From Klebsormidium nitens (lineage: Eukaryota; Streptophyta; Klebsormidiophyceae; Klebsormidiales; Klebsormidiaceae), in assembly GCA_000708835.1 (NCBI GenBank), contig DF237020.1, positions 62,001-126,000 on the forward strand: a DNA stretch of 64,000 nucleotides, given 5' to 3'. Positions within the stretch are counted from its first letter, which is position 1. Every line of letters begins with the position of its first letter. Shown here piece after piece: positions 11,901 to 24,700 of this stretch. The position numbers and the translations under genes are program-made. The notes beneath the pieces were generated by a model. It had not been told where the DNA came from, ran no database searches, and saw nothing but the letters and a program-made list of their open reading frames with translations.

Positions 11901-14900
11901 TCGCCACTTAAGTCTGCAGCGAAGCCCTCCTCGTGCCAGCATCACTCGCGAGCTTCGAGGTAACGTCTCACCCAGATGCTTTGAACACAAAGTTCTTCAC
12001 TTCGATGACACGAGCTTTCACCATTCATATCCCCGTCACTCAAACCGTTCATAATCTGCGCGCGCAGGGCACGAATTGCTGCGGTACGTGCGTGGTGCTG
12101 GAGGGGCGCGTGCTCGCGATGGACATGACCTTCACGTGCCCCTCCGCCAACGGCATCCTCGGGCCGGGAGACTGGTTCGGCCTGGACTGCGGCGCGGGCA
12201 TTGGGGCAGCGCGTGAGTGGACGAGCACACAACGCGAGCTTTGTTCTCGTTGCTCGAGCCCTTTATGACTGTCCAGTGTTCAGACAGTCATAAAGAGTGG
12301 CCATCTTTACGTAATGAATGCGAGCAATGATGCGAACGCCCCCTTCGCTGATGTGCAGAGTCCATTCCTGTTTTTCACGCCAATAATTGATTATTGCACA
12401 CACGTTGAATCAGCGATTACTTGGTCAACCGCATTGAGAATGGTCTGAGATCCCCCAAACAATTGCTATTATTCGCAGACAACCTCACGTGGACGGTGGA
12501 TTACCGCATGATCGAGACGGGCGCCATCTTCTTCGCTCGGACGGAAGTCCTCCTGGACGTCTTCTCCGCGTCTCCGCCGGCGCCGCTGTCTACCCGCCTC
12601 CTCTTCGCGAAAGGGTACCGCGCAATCGCGTTTCTGGGTCAGGGAGCGGTGAGATGTCGCCCCTTTTGCTGTAGCAATCCTGACAATTCTGATTGACTCA
12701 CTACGTTTGTTAAACCGGGATCCGGACCAACTTTCAAATTCTTCCGAACGCGCTTCCAAGAAGTGAATTGGAGACCCGAAATGCTTTAAGCCTATGATAG
12801 TCAACTTTCACAACTCCGGCGCTCCACACTCTCCTCAAGTCTTACTAGAGCGTTTGCTTGCCCTTGATCGTGGATTTTGCAACCGAGTTCACAACAGGCT
12901 TGTGGGGATTACTGCTCCGCTTCAAAAACCCCTTACTGAGATCCAAGCAAACACGGCGCCCACTCTCATTTAGCCCCGCTAAAGCCTCAAACCCCGGCCG
13001 CGTCGCGCAGTTCGGCCGCGTGCACCTCGTCGAGGACCTGCTCGGCGGCGGCACCTTCGCCCTCAAGAAGATCCCCAAGAGCGTCATCCGCAGCTTCAGC
13101 ACCGCCAAAACGCTCGCGCGCGAGGTCCGCGCGCTGCGCGCGCTGAGCGCGAGCCGCTTCGTGGGGCGCGTCGAGCGCACCTTCGCCGACTGGCGCTTCC
13201 TGTACATCCTGCAGGAGCCGCTCCTGGGGGGCGAGCTGCACGCCGTCATTTGCAGGGGTCCGGTGAGTGGGAGCGGAACCGGAATCTGGTACGGAATGCA
13301 GGAGCCACACGCTGGCCCGCGCTGGTTTGCGCTGGTTCCTCTGAAGATACGGGCCTTTGAAAGAGAGTAATCATCCATCTGGCTGGAGCGTCTGCTATTT
13401 CTCGTCGGCACTCTAGTTTTGATCACGCCTGTCGATTCCTCGCGATTCGCGCTCCCATCACACCCTGCTCACCTTCTATAGGTTCCTTTCCAAGTTGCCT
13501 GACAACGTAAAAATACCTTGCAAATGCCGCCTAAACTGAATGGCGGGAGTAAATACTTTCGAGAACCCGATCTGACACCAGCTTCTGTACTCGTACAGGG
13601 CTGTCTTAACGAGGAGGACGCCCGCTTCTATCTCGCGTGCGCGGTGCTCGCGCTCTGCGACGTTCACTCCGCCGGAATCCTGCACAGGTGAGCGCGGAAG
13701 ACGCTTGAAACAAATTTCTTACATCATCCTGGCAACGTCATTCCTCGGGCGAGAAGGATGATCGGATGAATGTCTCGCAATCTCAATAGCCAACTTTACT
13801 CGTGAAATCAGTCCGACCTCACATTCTGTTCTGCGACGCTAAGTATAGGGACGCGAAGCCGGAAAAGGTGCTGCTCGATTGGGAACGGCTACCTCAAGCT
13901 CCCTCGCAGTTCGTATGCCAATGTTACTCTGTCGATTGATTCGTAGATTCAGCCCGACTCATGTTCCGTTCTGCGATGCTGACTACAGGGACGTGAAGCC
14001 GGAAAACTTGCTGCTCGACCGGAACGGCTACCTCAAGCTCGTCGACTTCGGTTACTCGACGCCGATAACCGCGTGCCTCTGCGACACCACGTATGTGGGC
14101 ACCGTCGACTATATGCCGCCGGAGGTGAGGATACGAGATGGATCTTAGGATGCATCGCTGACGCACTTCCCACTGATACAACCTTTTGCAGTCTCGCAGA
14201 GGAGATCTCAGATTTGCACCATCATTGGAAAGTGTCCTGAACTGAAAAGGAGAACTTGTAACTTAGAGGCCCCGCTGAAAAGATGTCGAAGTGAGACACA
14301 ACGTTTCCAGGAGTATCTTAGTATTGTCTACTTCTGTCACTCTTTGTCATTTCAATTTTCCCGAACGAGGCGCTGATTCATCGAGGCCTCTAGAAGAAAA
14401 TCTAGACGGAGCATGCTATCCGACAACGTGCAAGCTTTCGAGCTCACATTCACTCTGAAATCAACCCCGTTACTGAGCCCGTTTTTAAGATCAACCTCGA
14501 TAAATCTGCCTTTACAACAACAATCCATCCTCTAGTAGCACGAAGAAAAATTTCATTATCCCCAAACCCTTAAACCCGTTCTATCGTGCGCTCGCGGTCG
14601 CAGGTGGTTCGGCGCGACCCGCGCTGCTGGCGGCCGGCCGCCGATTGGTGGAGCCTGGGCGTGACGCTATTTTGCATGCTCACCGGGACGCTGCCCTTCT
14701 CGTACGACTGGGAGCACGACTTGAACCGTCCCGAGCATAATAAGATGTGAGAATAACTCGTTCTTGGAGCTCCATTTTGCTACGTTCTAGCCACCTTCTG
14801 CTTGCACTGGTGCCTGCCACTGACCCATATTGATCTGGAGGACTATAAAAAACAGTCGTTTGGATCGAAGAATGCGTCGAATCATTTAGGGAGCTATGTT

Positions 14901-16073
14901 GCTATAGGCGGCTGGACTTCAGCCCTCTTTACACGCCCTTCTGAGAAGCTGGCAGCCTCTGCTGAAAGCAGCGCTCTTGAGCCTTCAAAGTACCCGGGAA
15001 AAGTAAAGAGAACCTGCTCGTGAACTGTCTCGCGAAAATCTTCATAAGAAGCATACATTGCTGTACCGAACTCGGCAACAGATCCTACGTAATTTGTGGA
15101 AGCCTCCAGTACTAAATCCGTCCATGCCTTTCGCCGACTGCAGTTACCGGCGTATTACTGACGACTACTTCCCGAAGCACCACCTGTGCCAGCGCATGAG
15201 TCGCGAGGCCTTCGACCTGCTGAGCCGGCTGATGAACAAGGATCCGCGCCGGAGGGCAGGGGGCGGAATCCGCGGGGCGGCGGAAATCCAGGAGCACCCC
15301 TGGTTTGAAGGTTAGTAAATCTTCAAGGAGAAAGTTCTCGACCTTTCTGAAGATTTCCTTTCATGGTATTCGTTTTCTGAAACCAGATCAGCAGAGGAGG
15401 CCAGGCGAAAGCTTTTGGCAAAAGCGATCAATCTTGGATGCTGTGCAGCCGTCTACCGTTGATCTGTCAATTTGACATACGGTTCTGTGTTGAATGCCTG
15501 GCGTGTAAGCGCGCGAGTTATGACCCGTTTAATTGATGCAGCCAAAATATTGGGCTTCGATGGGCCACAGAAAGCTTAAGATTGGCGTTTAATTGGGTCC
15601 GACTTTCCCGCAGTCTTCCTTAGCATGACCGTATACTTTTGTATTGTAAGTCAGCGATTCGAACTTCGTCATTTGAATCTTCGTTGTCCACACATTTAGG
15701 CAAGCCACAAGTGCGGAAAGCATTGCCGTTCAAACACTGAGCACAAAACTACAGATGAAGCTTGTGAGCACGTAGGAAACTAGAGATGTGTGCACACTTC
15801 GTCAGATGCGGAACGAAATAACTGAGAAATCAGAGCTTACGAATGCCAATTTCGACTTAGACATTTGCTTCTTCTGCAGGCTTCAACTGGTGGGCTCTCA
15901 AAGCGGGACGAATGCGCGCGCCATACATTCCGTGCGTCACGAACGGCCACGACGCGTCCAACTTCTGCCCGCCACCGGAACAGTGTGCGCCGGAGCCGGA
16001 AGACACGTTCCCAGACGATCCGGCACTGGTAGAAGAGAATCAGAAGCTTGACCGGCTATTCAACGAGACGTAA
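8926..16073 (+). CDS. PKG-like AGC serine/threonine kinase with one degenerate cyclic-nucleotide-binding domain
   Basis: Twelve exons give 1016 residues with every junction in phase: 8926-9847, 10101-10182, 10591-10779, 11062-11623, 12068-12212, 12479-12648, 13011-13262, 13599-13687, 13989-14124, 14604-14746, 15144-15310 and 15880-16073. Residues 1-540 are low-complexity, Ser/Pro/acidic and probably disordered. Residues ~545-690 are a cNMP-binding fold (GEVIAKT, VVLEGRVLAMD, ILGPGDWFGL). The catalytic domain follows directly: GQGAFGRV glycine loop, Lys709, Glu728 in the C helix, HRDVKPEN (Asp805), DFG (823-825), YVGTVDYMPPE activation segment, and ADWWSLGV. The C-terminal FNWWALKAG and IPCVTNG stretch resembles the PKG/AGC tail. 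Phosphate transfer to Ser/Thr is expected. Control by cGMP or cAMP is doubtful because the nucleotide cassette lacks the usual Glu and Arg. The start is the first in-frame ATG of a long open exon; ATG at 8932 is equally possible. Confidence 0.9.
13807..13912 (+). pseudogene. Ghost copy of kinase exon 9 (catalytic loop)
   Basis: Lies in the intron just before the real exon 9. It repeats about 45 bp of intron end plus the first ~60 bp of the exon about 140 bp upstream of the original. The real exon reads RDVKPENLLLDRNGYLKL; the copy reads RDAKPEKVLLDWERLPQ. The essential Asn of the catalytic loop is changed to Lys, and a single-base insertion shifts the frame after LLLD. Its acceptor is TATAG where the real one is TACAG. 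Splicing here would give a dead kinase, so I treat it as a decayed tandem duplicate. Confidence 0.85.
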
Positions 16074-17262
16074 AAATGAGGCTGTTTCGTGGAAGCGCAT
16101 CAGCATTTTCCTCCGAGCCACCTGGAGTGTTGTCATTGTTGGTAAATGCAGGTTTGTATGAGAGTACTCTGGCCGTGAGGTTTCGTGACGTAAGGTGTTG
16201 TCCGCGAAGAGGGGTATGCTTCCAGTCGGTTGGGTTAGCGCAGGTATCTGAAGGCAATCTTGAAGCAGCTTTGGTCGTCATGCAACTGAATTCGACTTCA
16301 CGACCGTATCGTAAACGTTTGTTGTCTGAAGTAGTTTTGCATGTAAGCCTGGGAGTTGTTGTAATGAGGAGATAGTTCAGGAGTACTCAAAAAAGAAGCG
16401 CAGCTAGCAGAAAAGATTATACTTATTGTTACGTAGTGCTCTTCGATCATTTCCAACTTGAATTCCACTGCGCAAGCGAGTGAGGGACTGTGCCGGTGAC
16501 GATTTCGTAAGTGGATCTCATGTGCTTCTTAAGGCTCTGCGTGATGCACCGTACGTCATGGTATACGCGGCAAATCATGCGTAGATAAGTTTCTCAGCAC
16601 ATGACCGCTGTCAAATTGGGCGGATCACAATCTGCAGATCGTACCGAACTTTACTCTCACAGTTGTTGGTTATATGTCCCTTCCACCAGCCTGTCCAGGA
16701 TCCGACACCTTCATGTAGCTAGTCTTAAGCAAAGCGACGCAACATTTGAACGAGTGCCGTTGGGTCTAGCTGAGCTCTAACGCATTCGAGTGTCGATGTC
16801 GGACAAATTTCGATTTCCCATGAATCATTCGGATCTGCAGACTCCCGGCGTAAGTTTGTCTTAGTGGCAGCTCTGCCCAATCAGCTCATGTGCTCATCCG
16901 ATCCAAGTGCGTGCCAGATGCCGGCCTGAGACTGCGCATCGAATGGACGTAAATTCGGCTGTGCGGCGCATGCAGAAGTCATTTAGATCCTTCATGAATT
17001 AATAATTCTACACGGCCATCGACCTGCACACTAGCGGCATTGACCAGGCGCAGATTGGTAAATTTGCCGCGCTCTCAATTACGACACTATCTGCATACAG
17101 TAGGATCTTAATGTCAAAAATAAAGTACGTGCGCAACTGCCGGCAATAGGCTCCTCGCACAATGGAGGGGCTGTGGACACTTTTGCACGTATACGAGAAT
17201 TGTTATGGGCAGTCGATTAAGCAATATTGATCAAGATCTAAATCCAATCCCGACCGAAGACT
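16074..17262. other. Intergenic between convergent genes, nothing recognised
   Basis: About 1.2 kb between the stops of the kinase and the HAD hydrolase. It should hold both 3' untranslated regions. No further gene, RNA or clear repeat was seen. Confidence 0.5.
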
Positions 17263-20178
17263 CTACTTTAGCTTTGCACAGAATTCGTCTAGCTTGACAA
17301 TGTGTATCCTGTCGAAGGACTCAGCCTCCTTTCGCTCGTCAGCCGTGTTGTAGCCCCAGTCACCTGCAAAAGATAAGATTTGCTGCTCGAAGTAGTAAGA
17401 CGGAATCGAAACGTTTCGCTCAGGTCGATTACTTGAGGACATTGACGCCATCAAACTAGCAGACGGCATGAAAGCAAAGACGCCCGCTGAAAGACACAGG
17501 CAGATGCAGGACACTATCATCTGAGTCGAACCTTTCTCCCCAATGGAGCTCTGCACGAACGCACCTCTTCACTTCGAACGCCCCCATCGAAGTTGCTTAG
17601 CAATGATGAGGCCGGTTTTGCTCGTTTTCAACGCTGATCAAGAAGCTCACCTAGGTACAAATTCCAGTCGTTCAAGGCAGGATCTTTGATGACGTTCTTC
17701 AGCGTCGCTAGTCGGTCTTCAACGAAACTGCAGGTACGACCAATCGGGATCAACAGAAAATGGCGATTAGATGGCACGGTCAGTGGAAGGTAAAGTGCCT
17801 AACAAGCGCAAGAAGCTTTCGCAACAAGAACGGATGGACATCGTGATCAGGACGCAAGCAACGACGGGTCTGCCAGGAAGCAGCCAGCGACCCGAGCACC
17901 ATTTCCCAGATCTGACGTCCGACGGTTGATGGCCCGAATGGGTGATCGCGAAGAGTTTTATGAGTCGAAACTCACTGCAAGCGCGCGCCCTTGTGCCGCT
18001 CCTGTAGCTTCTTCAACACCTCAACTTTGGGACTGCAAATACAAGCGCCAACGTCTCAGGGCCTGCTTGTCTGTAAAACGGAGGCTTCTGAAACGCAACA
18101 GCACGGCTTGCACACGCCACCAAGAAAAGCCTGCTTCGACAAATAAACCGGACCGGGAAGACCAGCGGAAAGAGATGCAATGCGTAGGGGTCACCTTTGG
18201 AAAGAAGCTGAAATCCGCTCGAAAATCCTTCGACAAAGTTTAGGAGCAAGAAGTTCGTTGTTAAGCGCTGTGGCAAAGGCTCACCCGGTGCCCAGGCCGT
18301 AGATGTGGTCCTCGGGGAAGGTGACGCCCGCCAGCTCTTTCAGCAACGCCAGGGCGAAACGCGTCTGGGAGGTGGGAAATCGGGCGAGCTTATACATAGC
18401 CGAACGAGCTTTGCTTTACTCGAACGAGGTCTCACAAAGCCTCATGGGGACGCAATGTTAGAGAGTGACCGGGCCAGAGAGTCAGTGTCGAAATGCATAC
18501 GTAAGCAGCAGCGAGCCAATGGCAGAAGGGCTTCTTGAGAAATCCTTGGCATGGAAGCAGGGGATTGGACCAGAGTGTGCAATGAACTGACGGACCTGCT
18601 TTGTGGTGACGATGTACAACTTGGACGACGCGAACTTGAGGGCGTCACTCACTCCAGGGTAGAACCTGCACGGGAGCAGAAGCGACAAAGCTTCGTTACT
18701 GGAGAGTCAGTCCCTTCGATTTCGCGATGAGTCTTCATGACATTCTTGAGAAGACAAACCGTCTCGCAGGTTTTATCCAAATTTTGAATGTTCTCGCAGA
18801 GGACTGATAATAAGCAAAGTTTCCCCAAGCTGCCCAGACGTGGTGAGGTTCAATGTCCTTGAGAGGCTACTCCTCTCTCCATTGGACTGGAGTGGATCCG
18901 TCTGCTGCAATGGTATGGTTGCGCTTAGCATGCATATGTGCGATCTAAGTCACCAATTCCTTGTAGGGCGGTCAGCAGGGCCGTCAATCAAACAGGGGAC
19001 ACCACCCCACAGAGTCAGCTGCGATGCGTCTGGCTCAAGAAGAACAGTACGGCACAAGCGACAAAGAGCATACGATTAAGAAACTTTTCGCCGCTTCTTG
19101 TACAAGTTTTGGTCGTTTAATCGTCGACTCATCTTCACAGAATCATGAGATGGTCGTTGCTTGAGACTCTGCTTGGTTATGAAGCCTTACCTGTTGGCCG
19201 CAATCCAGGTATGCAGATCGTGATCCATCCAGTCATCCCGCACTCGGCCAAAGAGCTCCACTAGGGGTTCTTTCTCAACGCCCCACTCCGCCATTGCAAC
19301 GGGCTTGACCTCATGCTCCCAACCAGTCAGCAACGCCGCGATGCTCAACTCGGAAACTACCTGCGAAAGATATACTTTGATGAATGCAGGAACAACAAAT
19401 CCCATGCCTGTTGTAGCAGGTCATAGCCCCCCTCATCACCTTGTGCGTGCAGCTGCTTTCCCTGTACTCATGAGAGATTGCTTGCTATCCACAATGGAGC
19501 CTTGCGGAAAGAACATCAGACCAGCATGAAACAGCTGTTATATGGACATGGCCTGGCAGCCCAAACGCTCAGCTCACCTTTGATGCATTGGATGACGGCT
19601 GCGTCATCTCAAGCAGCAGCCGCACCAAGAGAATGTTCTCGTACCCAGTCTCAACGACAGGCCGAACCTGCAGAGTGACAATGCTGGTGCTTATCAGACC
19701 AGCTCTATCCCCATGTCTCAAACTAATCTTCCACGATGTTCACGTAATCATTGTTGTGTTGATGACTAAAAAGCTACCACTACATCCTGCTGAGTAAACA
19801 ATGAATAGCATCCTCTGCTAACTTTGGCTGCTCACCGTCCGCATGTCCGCAAGGACCTTCTCTTTCACGCCTTCTCCCACGTCCGCAAATAGCTCAGGCC
19901 ATTGGATTGCAGCCGCCTGCAGCATTGACGAAGCAATTTCCAAGATGGACAGTTTATGGCATTGCACCATCCAACTTTAAATACCGTTTCAGTCACCTTG
20001 CAGATTGCACATCGATAATTGAAGGTGCATATTACAAGATGAAAGATTCCAGCAGTGATCAAACAGAGCAGCCACTATCGGAGTTGCAGATGATCACCTT
20101 CCACGCCGATAGTGAGCTCTCCCCGCAGCTATCACAGAGGACGCCGTCAAAATCTAGGGCGTACAGATCTTGTCCCAT
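17263..20178 (-). CDS. HAD-superfamily hydrolase (plant/cyanobacterial type, 249 aa)
   Basis: Eight exons: 20178-20098, 19916-19836, 19667-19578, 19360-19191, 18665-18596, 18364-18285, 17727-17651 and 17363-17263. They total 750 bp with consistent phases. The protein starts MGQDLYALDFDGVLCDS, which is HAD motif I with nucleophile Asp9 and acid/base Asp11. A helical cap segment follows (RPVVETGYENILLVRLL), then motif II in YIVTTKQ, FPEDHIYGLGTG, a Lys-containing helix and motif IV in GDWGYNT. The order and motifs match phosphatase-type HAD enzymes found in plants and cyanobacteria. The substrate is unknown. With no obvious targeting peptide, the enzyme is probably cytosolic. All catalytic positions appear intact. 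Confidence 0.88.
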
Positions 20179-20623
20179 ATTTGTATTTTAGATGCCCTCT
20201 CGGAAAGCTCTGGTGATCAGGGTGAGGGCCCGATCGTGGTTGCCCGTCCAAATGCGCAGCCCTGCCGCGTAACTTAAATGCTGTGTCGAACATGCAACAA
20301 GATGGCGCAGTGCTGGCGCCGCAGGAGTTTTCCAGGGACAAAGAAGGGAGCCAGGCAAAATATCAGCCCAATTGGAAGGCACGCAATTTCAGCGTCGGTA
20401 TGCAGGCGAAAACCGGCAGTCCCCGCCCGATCTGATTCACTAGCTGTTCAGCCTCTGAAAGGGCTTTGCCGCTTTTCAAGCACGTTTCCCGTTGGCAAAA
20501 CCGTCTAGGTAGCTCAAATGACACTGCGCACGACATATCGTGCGAGCGACAAGTGGCTTGAAGCGTATGGATGTCAGGAACTTCTGTTGTCACTGTCAGC
20601 AAGATAACGGCAATACTTGTCCT

Positions 20624-20641
20624 GACTCCTAGCTAGGAGTC
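20624..20641. repeat. 18-bp perfect palindrome beside the assembly gap
   Basis: GACTCCTAGCTAGGAGTC is its own reverse complement. GACTCCT then recurs at 20643-20649, immediately before the run of N. Confidence 0.85.
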
Positions 20642-20649
20642 CGACTCCT

Positions 20650-21094
20650 NNNNNNNNNNNNNNNNNNNNNNNNNNNNNNNNNNNNNNNNNNNNNNNNNNN
20701 NNNNNNNNNNNNNNNNNNNNNNNNNNNNNNNNNNNNNNNNNNNNNNNNNNNNNNNNNNNNNNNNNNNNNNNNNNNNNNNNNNNNNNNNNNNNNNNNNNNN
20801 NNNNNNNNNNNNNNNNNNNNNNNNNNNNNNNNNNNNNNNNNNNNNNNNNNNNNNNNNNNNNNNNNNNNNNNNNNNNNNNNNNNNNNNNNNNNNNNNNNNN
20901 NNNNNNNNNNNNNNNNNNNNNNNNNNNNNNNNNNNNNNNNNNNNNNNNNNNNNNNNNNNNNNNNNNNNNNNNNNNNNNNNNNNNNNNNNNNNNNNNNNNN
21001 NNNNNNNNNNNNNNNNNNNNNNNNNNNNNNNNNNNNNNNNNNNNNNNNNNNNNNNNNNNNNNNNNNNNNNNNNNNNNNNNNNNNNNNNNNNNNN
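20650..21094. other. Assembly gap (445 N)
   Basis: An unsequenced stretch between the divergent HAD hydrolase and OSCA-type channel genes. It is flanked on both sides by inverted-repeat sequence, which suggests an uncollapsed repeat or hairpin-forming DNA. Confidence 1.
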
Positions 21095-21206
21095 TGTACA
21101 GGCCCCAGGCCCAGGGACCAGCAGAGCTGCTGATCAGTGTCTATCAGAAGGAGCGGAGCAGCAGACAAGCCCTTGAGGCGTTTCTTTTCAGAGCTCGCGG
21201 GTCGTG

Positions 21207-21233
21207 CTGTCAACAGTACAGTGTTGTTGACAG
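21207..21233. repeat. Inverted repeat (9-bp arms) right of the gap
   Basis: CTGTCAACA at 21207-21215 and TGTTGACAG at 21225-21233 are perfect inverse copies with a 9-base loop. GTACAGT is repeated in the loop and just after the second arm. Confidence 0.8.
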
Positions 21234-21747
21234 TACAGTAGGTAATCCCAAGAGGCCTAGTAGAAAGCGGTAGATTAGATTCAAGCTACTCAGGAGAAGG
21301 GCTTGATTGGAAATGCGAGCAAGGCGTGACACCTCCATGTAGGAGGGTAACCACCATCCTTACCACGCCTGCATCTCCAGGGCGGGGAGTTAAAAGCTGC
21401 GTATTTGCACAGGAATCTCTCCATCGCGCTGTCAGGCTTGCGATTGCTAAGGCCACTGGTTTCTTGGCTGTTGCAATTGTCTTAAGGCACTTGCAGTGAG
21501 CTCTTCAAGTGTCCTGCATTTGATTCTGGACCCAACATTGTTAACGAGCTAAGAGCTGATTGAATCAGTACATCACTCGACGGACCACTCTTTGGCATTG
21601 ATCATTCACGGATGGCTCGGAGCCTTCTACTGAATCTTAGCAATCCAAAGAGGTACTGAAGGCTCCAGACTGGACAGCTCAATCAGTCTAGGACTGCAGA
21701 ATTAACCTTGTTTTGGCACTTGCTGCGCCCTCTTCTGAGCGCTCAAG

Positions 21748-24700
21748 ATGGGGGGCGCTCTGCAAAATCTTGGCGTCTCGGCGGCCATCAATCTGGGCGC
21801 AGGGGGTCTATTTGTGGCGGCCTATATGGTGGCGTCGCGCTTCCCCATCAATATGCGCGTTTACTTCTCTGCGCTGTCTGAGGTAAGACTCCAATCGGTC
21901 CATTGCCCCATATTCATAATCGTCTCTCAAGTGAGCATATCCTTTTGTTCTTTCATTTACCATCTAATATTTTCATGTAAGAAAGTACAGACGAATTTGA
22001 TTGCACTCATAAAATAGTAATCTTCATCTTTCTCTCTTGTGTTTTCCTTTCCCTGCTTTTGCTAGCAACTTTTTCCATCATTAAGACAACGCTGGTGCAT
22101 TTTGGGCGTCTCCTTCCAAAGACAGATAGGCAACATACTAATGCGAGGGCAAGCAATTCGAACTATTTGGACATCTCTCATTGCTCAAAAGTAGTGCACA
22201 TCCACATTTCAGAACTTTCCGTCGATTCTGTCGACGACTCCAGCGCTCGTCCATCTCCTGACTGACAACCAACCCCATGCAAAACTTGCTTGACGTCATA
22301 CTGCAGACATATTTTAGAAGCATAGCTTATCATGAAGAATTGTTTATTGAAGCTAATTAGATCTTGATTAGATCTTGATTAGATCTTGCGACAGCCCTCA
22401 CCTGCATTCCTGAGAGTGCTTTGGTTCCGCTTATGCTGCAAGAACGCTGCATCGCTTGATCCAACTAGGAACCACTAAACAACCTGACTTATCTTTGAAG
22501 TCCAGTTAATCATATCTTGTGCTGCAACAGTCTTCAGCTTGAACACGAAGCAGTCCGCAACAACTTTTACTACCAGCAGCCCCTCTTTTTTCATCTTGAC
22601 CTACATCGTCCATTCAATTAAGCTCTGCTGTAGCCCTCCAGACATAACTTCAAGAGCCGTGAGTGTAGACGCAGACCTCCAATCAAACCCGTCTTTTAGC
22701 CACTTTTACCACCACTTCTGAGAGCTGAGCTTTTTCTGGCCCATTGCAGCGGGACCCGGACAAGTTTGCGCACACCGGGAAGAAGGGGCTTGCAAGCCTC
22801 AAGCCGGACTTCCACATATTTGACTGGCTCAAGGACGTGCTGAGGATGTCAGAGGAGGAGCTTATTAGCATCGCGGGGCTCGACGCGGTGCTGCTCCTGC
22901 GGATTATTGCCCTCTGGTATGAGCAGACGATGGCCACATAAACTGTCAGTTCTTTGCAAAGAAAATGGAAGGACCGAGTGCTTCTCTGATATCGATGCAT
23001 ATAGCTGGTGAAAGGGAAGTTCAAAGGATCAGTTAAGCAGTGTATACTTGACCATGAAGCGGCACCCTGCGGCTCTGGAATGTGGATGCAATAAATATGG
23101 GCAAGAAGAAGTTGAATCCCGAGTGTTGAAGTTGGTAGAACCTAAAACGAGTTGCTAATGAAAGTCTATCGTTGTTGAAGGAGAAAGCTGATGGGCTGCT
23201 TTTGGTACACATAATGGGCCCATTGATCTCTGGTAATTGTGTGGATTTGTGCCTAATGGGAGGGTGCTTGCTGATCTTGAAGTGGTCGTAAACCAGGCTG
23301 CAGATGAATCACCCTGTGCATTTCCGCGCACGTTGGAAAAGCAGTGCTAATCAAGCTCTCTACCTCATCTTGCAGTCTGAGGATGTTTGTGCCGATCACG
23401 CTGTGGGCGTTGGTGGTCTTGATACCCGTCAATGCAACAGACCACAACGTCGAGTGAGTGCCCAGCAGCTTGAAAGTCCTGGTCTACCGGCCAGGATTAC
23501 TCAGCAATTCTATGCGACGGGAGCCTTTCTATCTTGTGCAGCTTAATGCCGAGCGCTTTTCTGAGCGCCTTGAAAGCTGACTTCAACCAGACCAATTTAA
23601 GGTACCTACTCGAGAGGGGACAGCTAGCTGCAGACAAGACAAAGAGCTCGCTAGGGGTTTTCGGCGCGAAGCGACGCAAAGCTCCAAATCCTGTTCAAGG
23701 ATTCCGTGCCAGCTTTGTTTTATTTGACGATCCCCAGTCCTTAAAAACAACTCCTGTGAAGAATCGCAAACCTGCCGCCCAAATACCTCATCAATAGCCC
23801 ATTGCGCTGACGCTGCCAGAAGTCTTACCGCATTTGGTCCCTCTTAAGGCTATCCCATGCTTCATGTTCTGCTGGCGAGCACCCTCTTTCGAACTGCCCT
23901 TGTCAAGCAAGAACCCGTGAAGCCTTTGTCAACTTCCTTTTGCCTCAATCTTCACAAGAGCACACTTAATGTCCTCTTTACTGGACTCGGTCAAGCAAGA
24001 GACGGAGCACAAATCCTTGCACAGTTCTTCTGGACAGCCTTTGCAGACGCATCGTCGTCGTCCCTTTACGATGTCGTCGTGTGGAACCGGTGAGCTTGCA
24101 AGGATGCACATCTAGACAGCAGCAAATACAGGCATACGTTCGCAGTTGTCAATTTGGGAAGCGGAAGAGGTTTTCAGCGGAAGAGGTTTTCATCGTTCTG
24201 TGCTTTCGTGTGCAGTTATCAGTTGGCCGTGAACCCGAAGTCGAGCTTCGACACGCTCGACAAGATCAGCCTTTCGAACGTTCGGGACAAGTCCACCAGG
24301 TGGGTTACGATTTGGAACCGGGTTAGGGAGCCAAGTTGTTACTTACCAGGGTCACGATTTGCTCATGAGAACCACGGAAACAGTGAATTACAGCGCACAA
24401 CAATGGCAATCGCTACCGGAAATTGAATCGCACACGGTCAGAAACTCGTATTGGGTGCTTGGTGGCCTGGGAACTGTTGGAACTCAAGCAAGTGCATCAG
24501 AGGTCGTCTTTTGTTGACCCTTCTGAAGCACCCCCTTCGAGCATGGGTTTCTCGCACTCGACCTGTCTCATGCCGCAAAACAACGTCACAACTCCGATCC
24601 AATCATCTCTTCGAGTTCATTCCTTACCCCGTGCGTTGACACTAAACGTAACGACGCTGGTCTCTCCACAGGATGTGGGCGCATCTGGTGTCGAGCTACC

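Noticed and set aside
20188-20382. Minus-strand frame upstream of the HAD start (RIWTGNHDRALTLITRAF)
   Set aside because: Ends in a stop before the HAD ATG and has no similarity to the HAD domain; probably 5' untranslated sequence.
20629-21213. 194-codon frame across the assembly gap
   Set aside because: Mostly undetermined bases; the frame is an artefact of N.
23534-23797. 87-codon plus frame inside channel intron 3
   Set aside because: Lies between in-phase exons 3 and 4, has no domain and is not needed for the channel.
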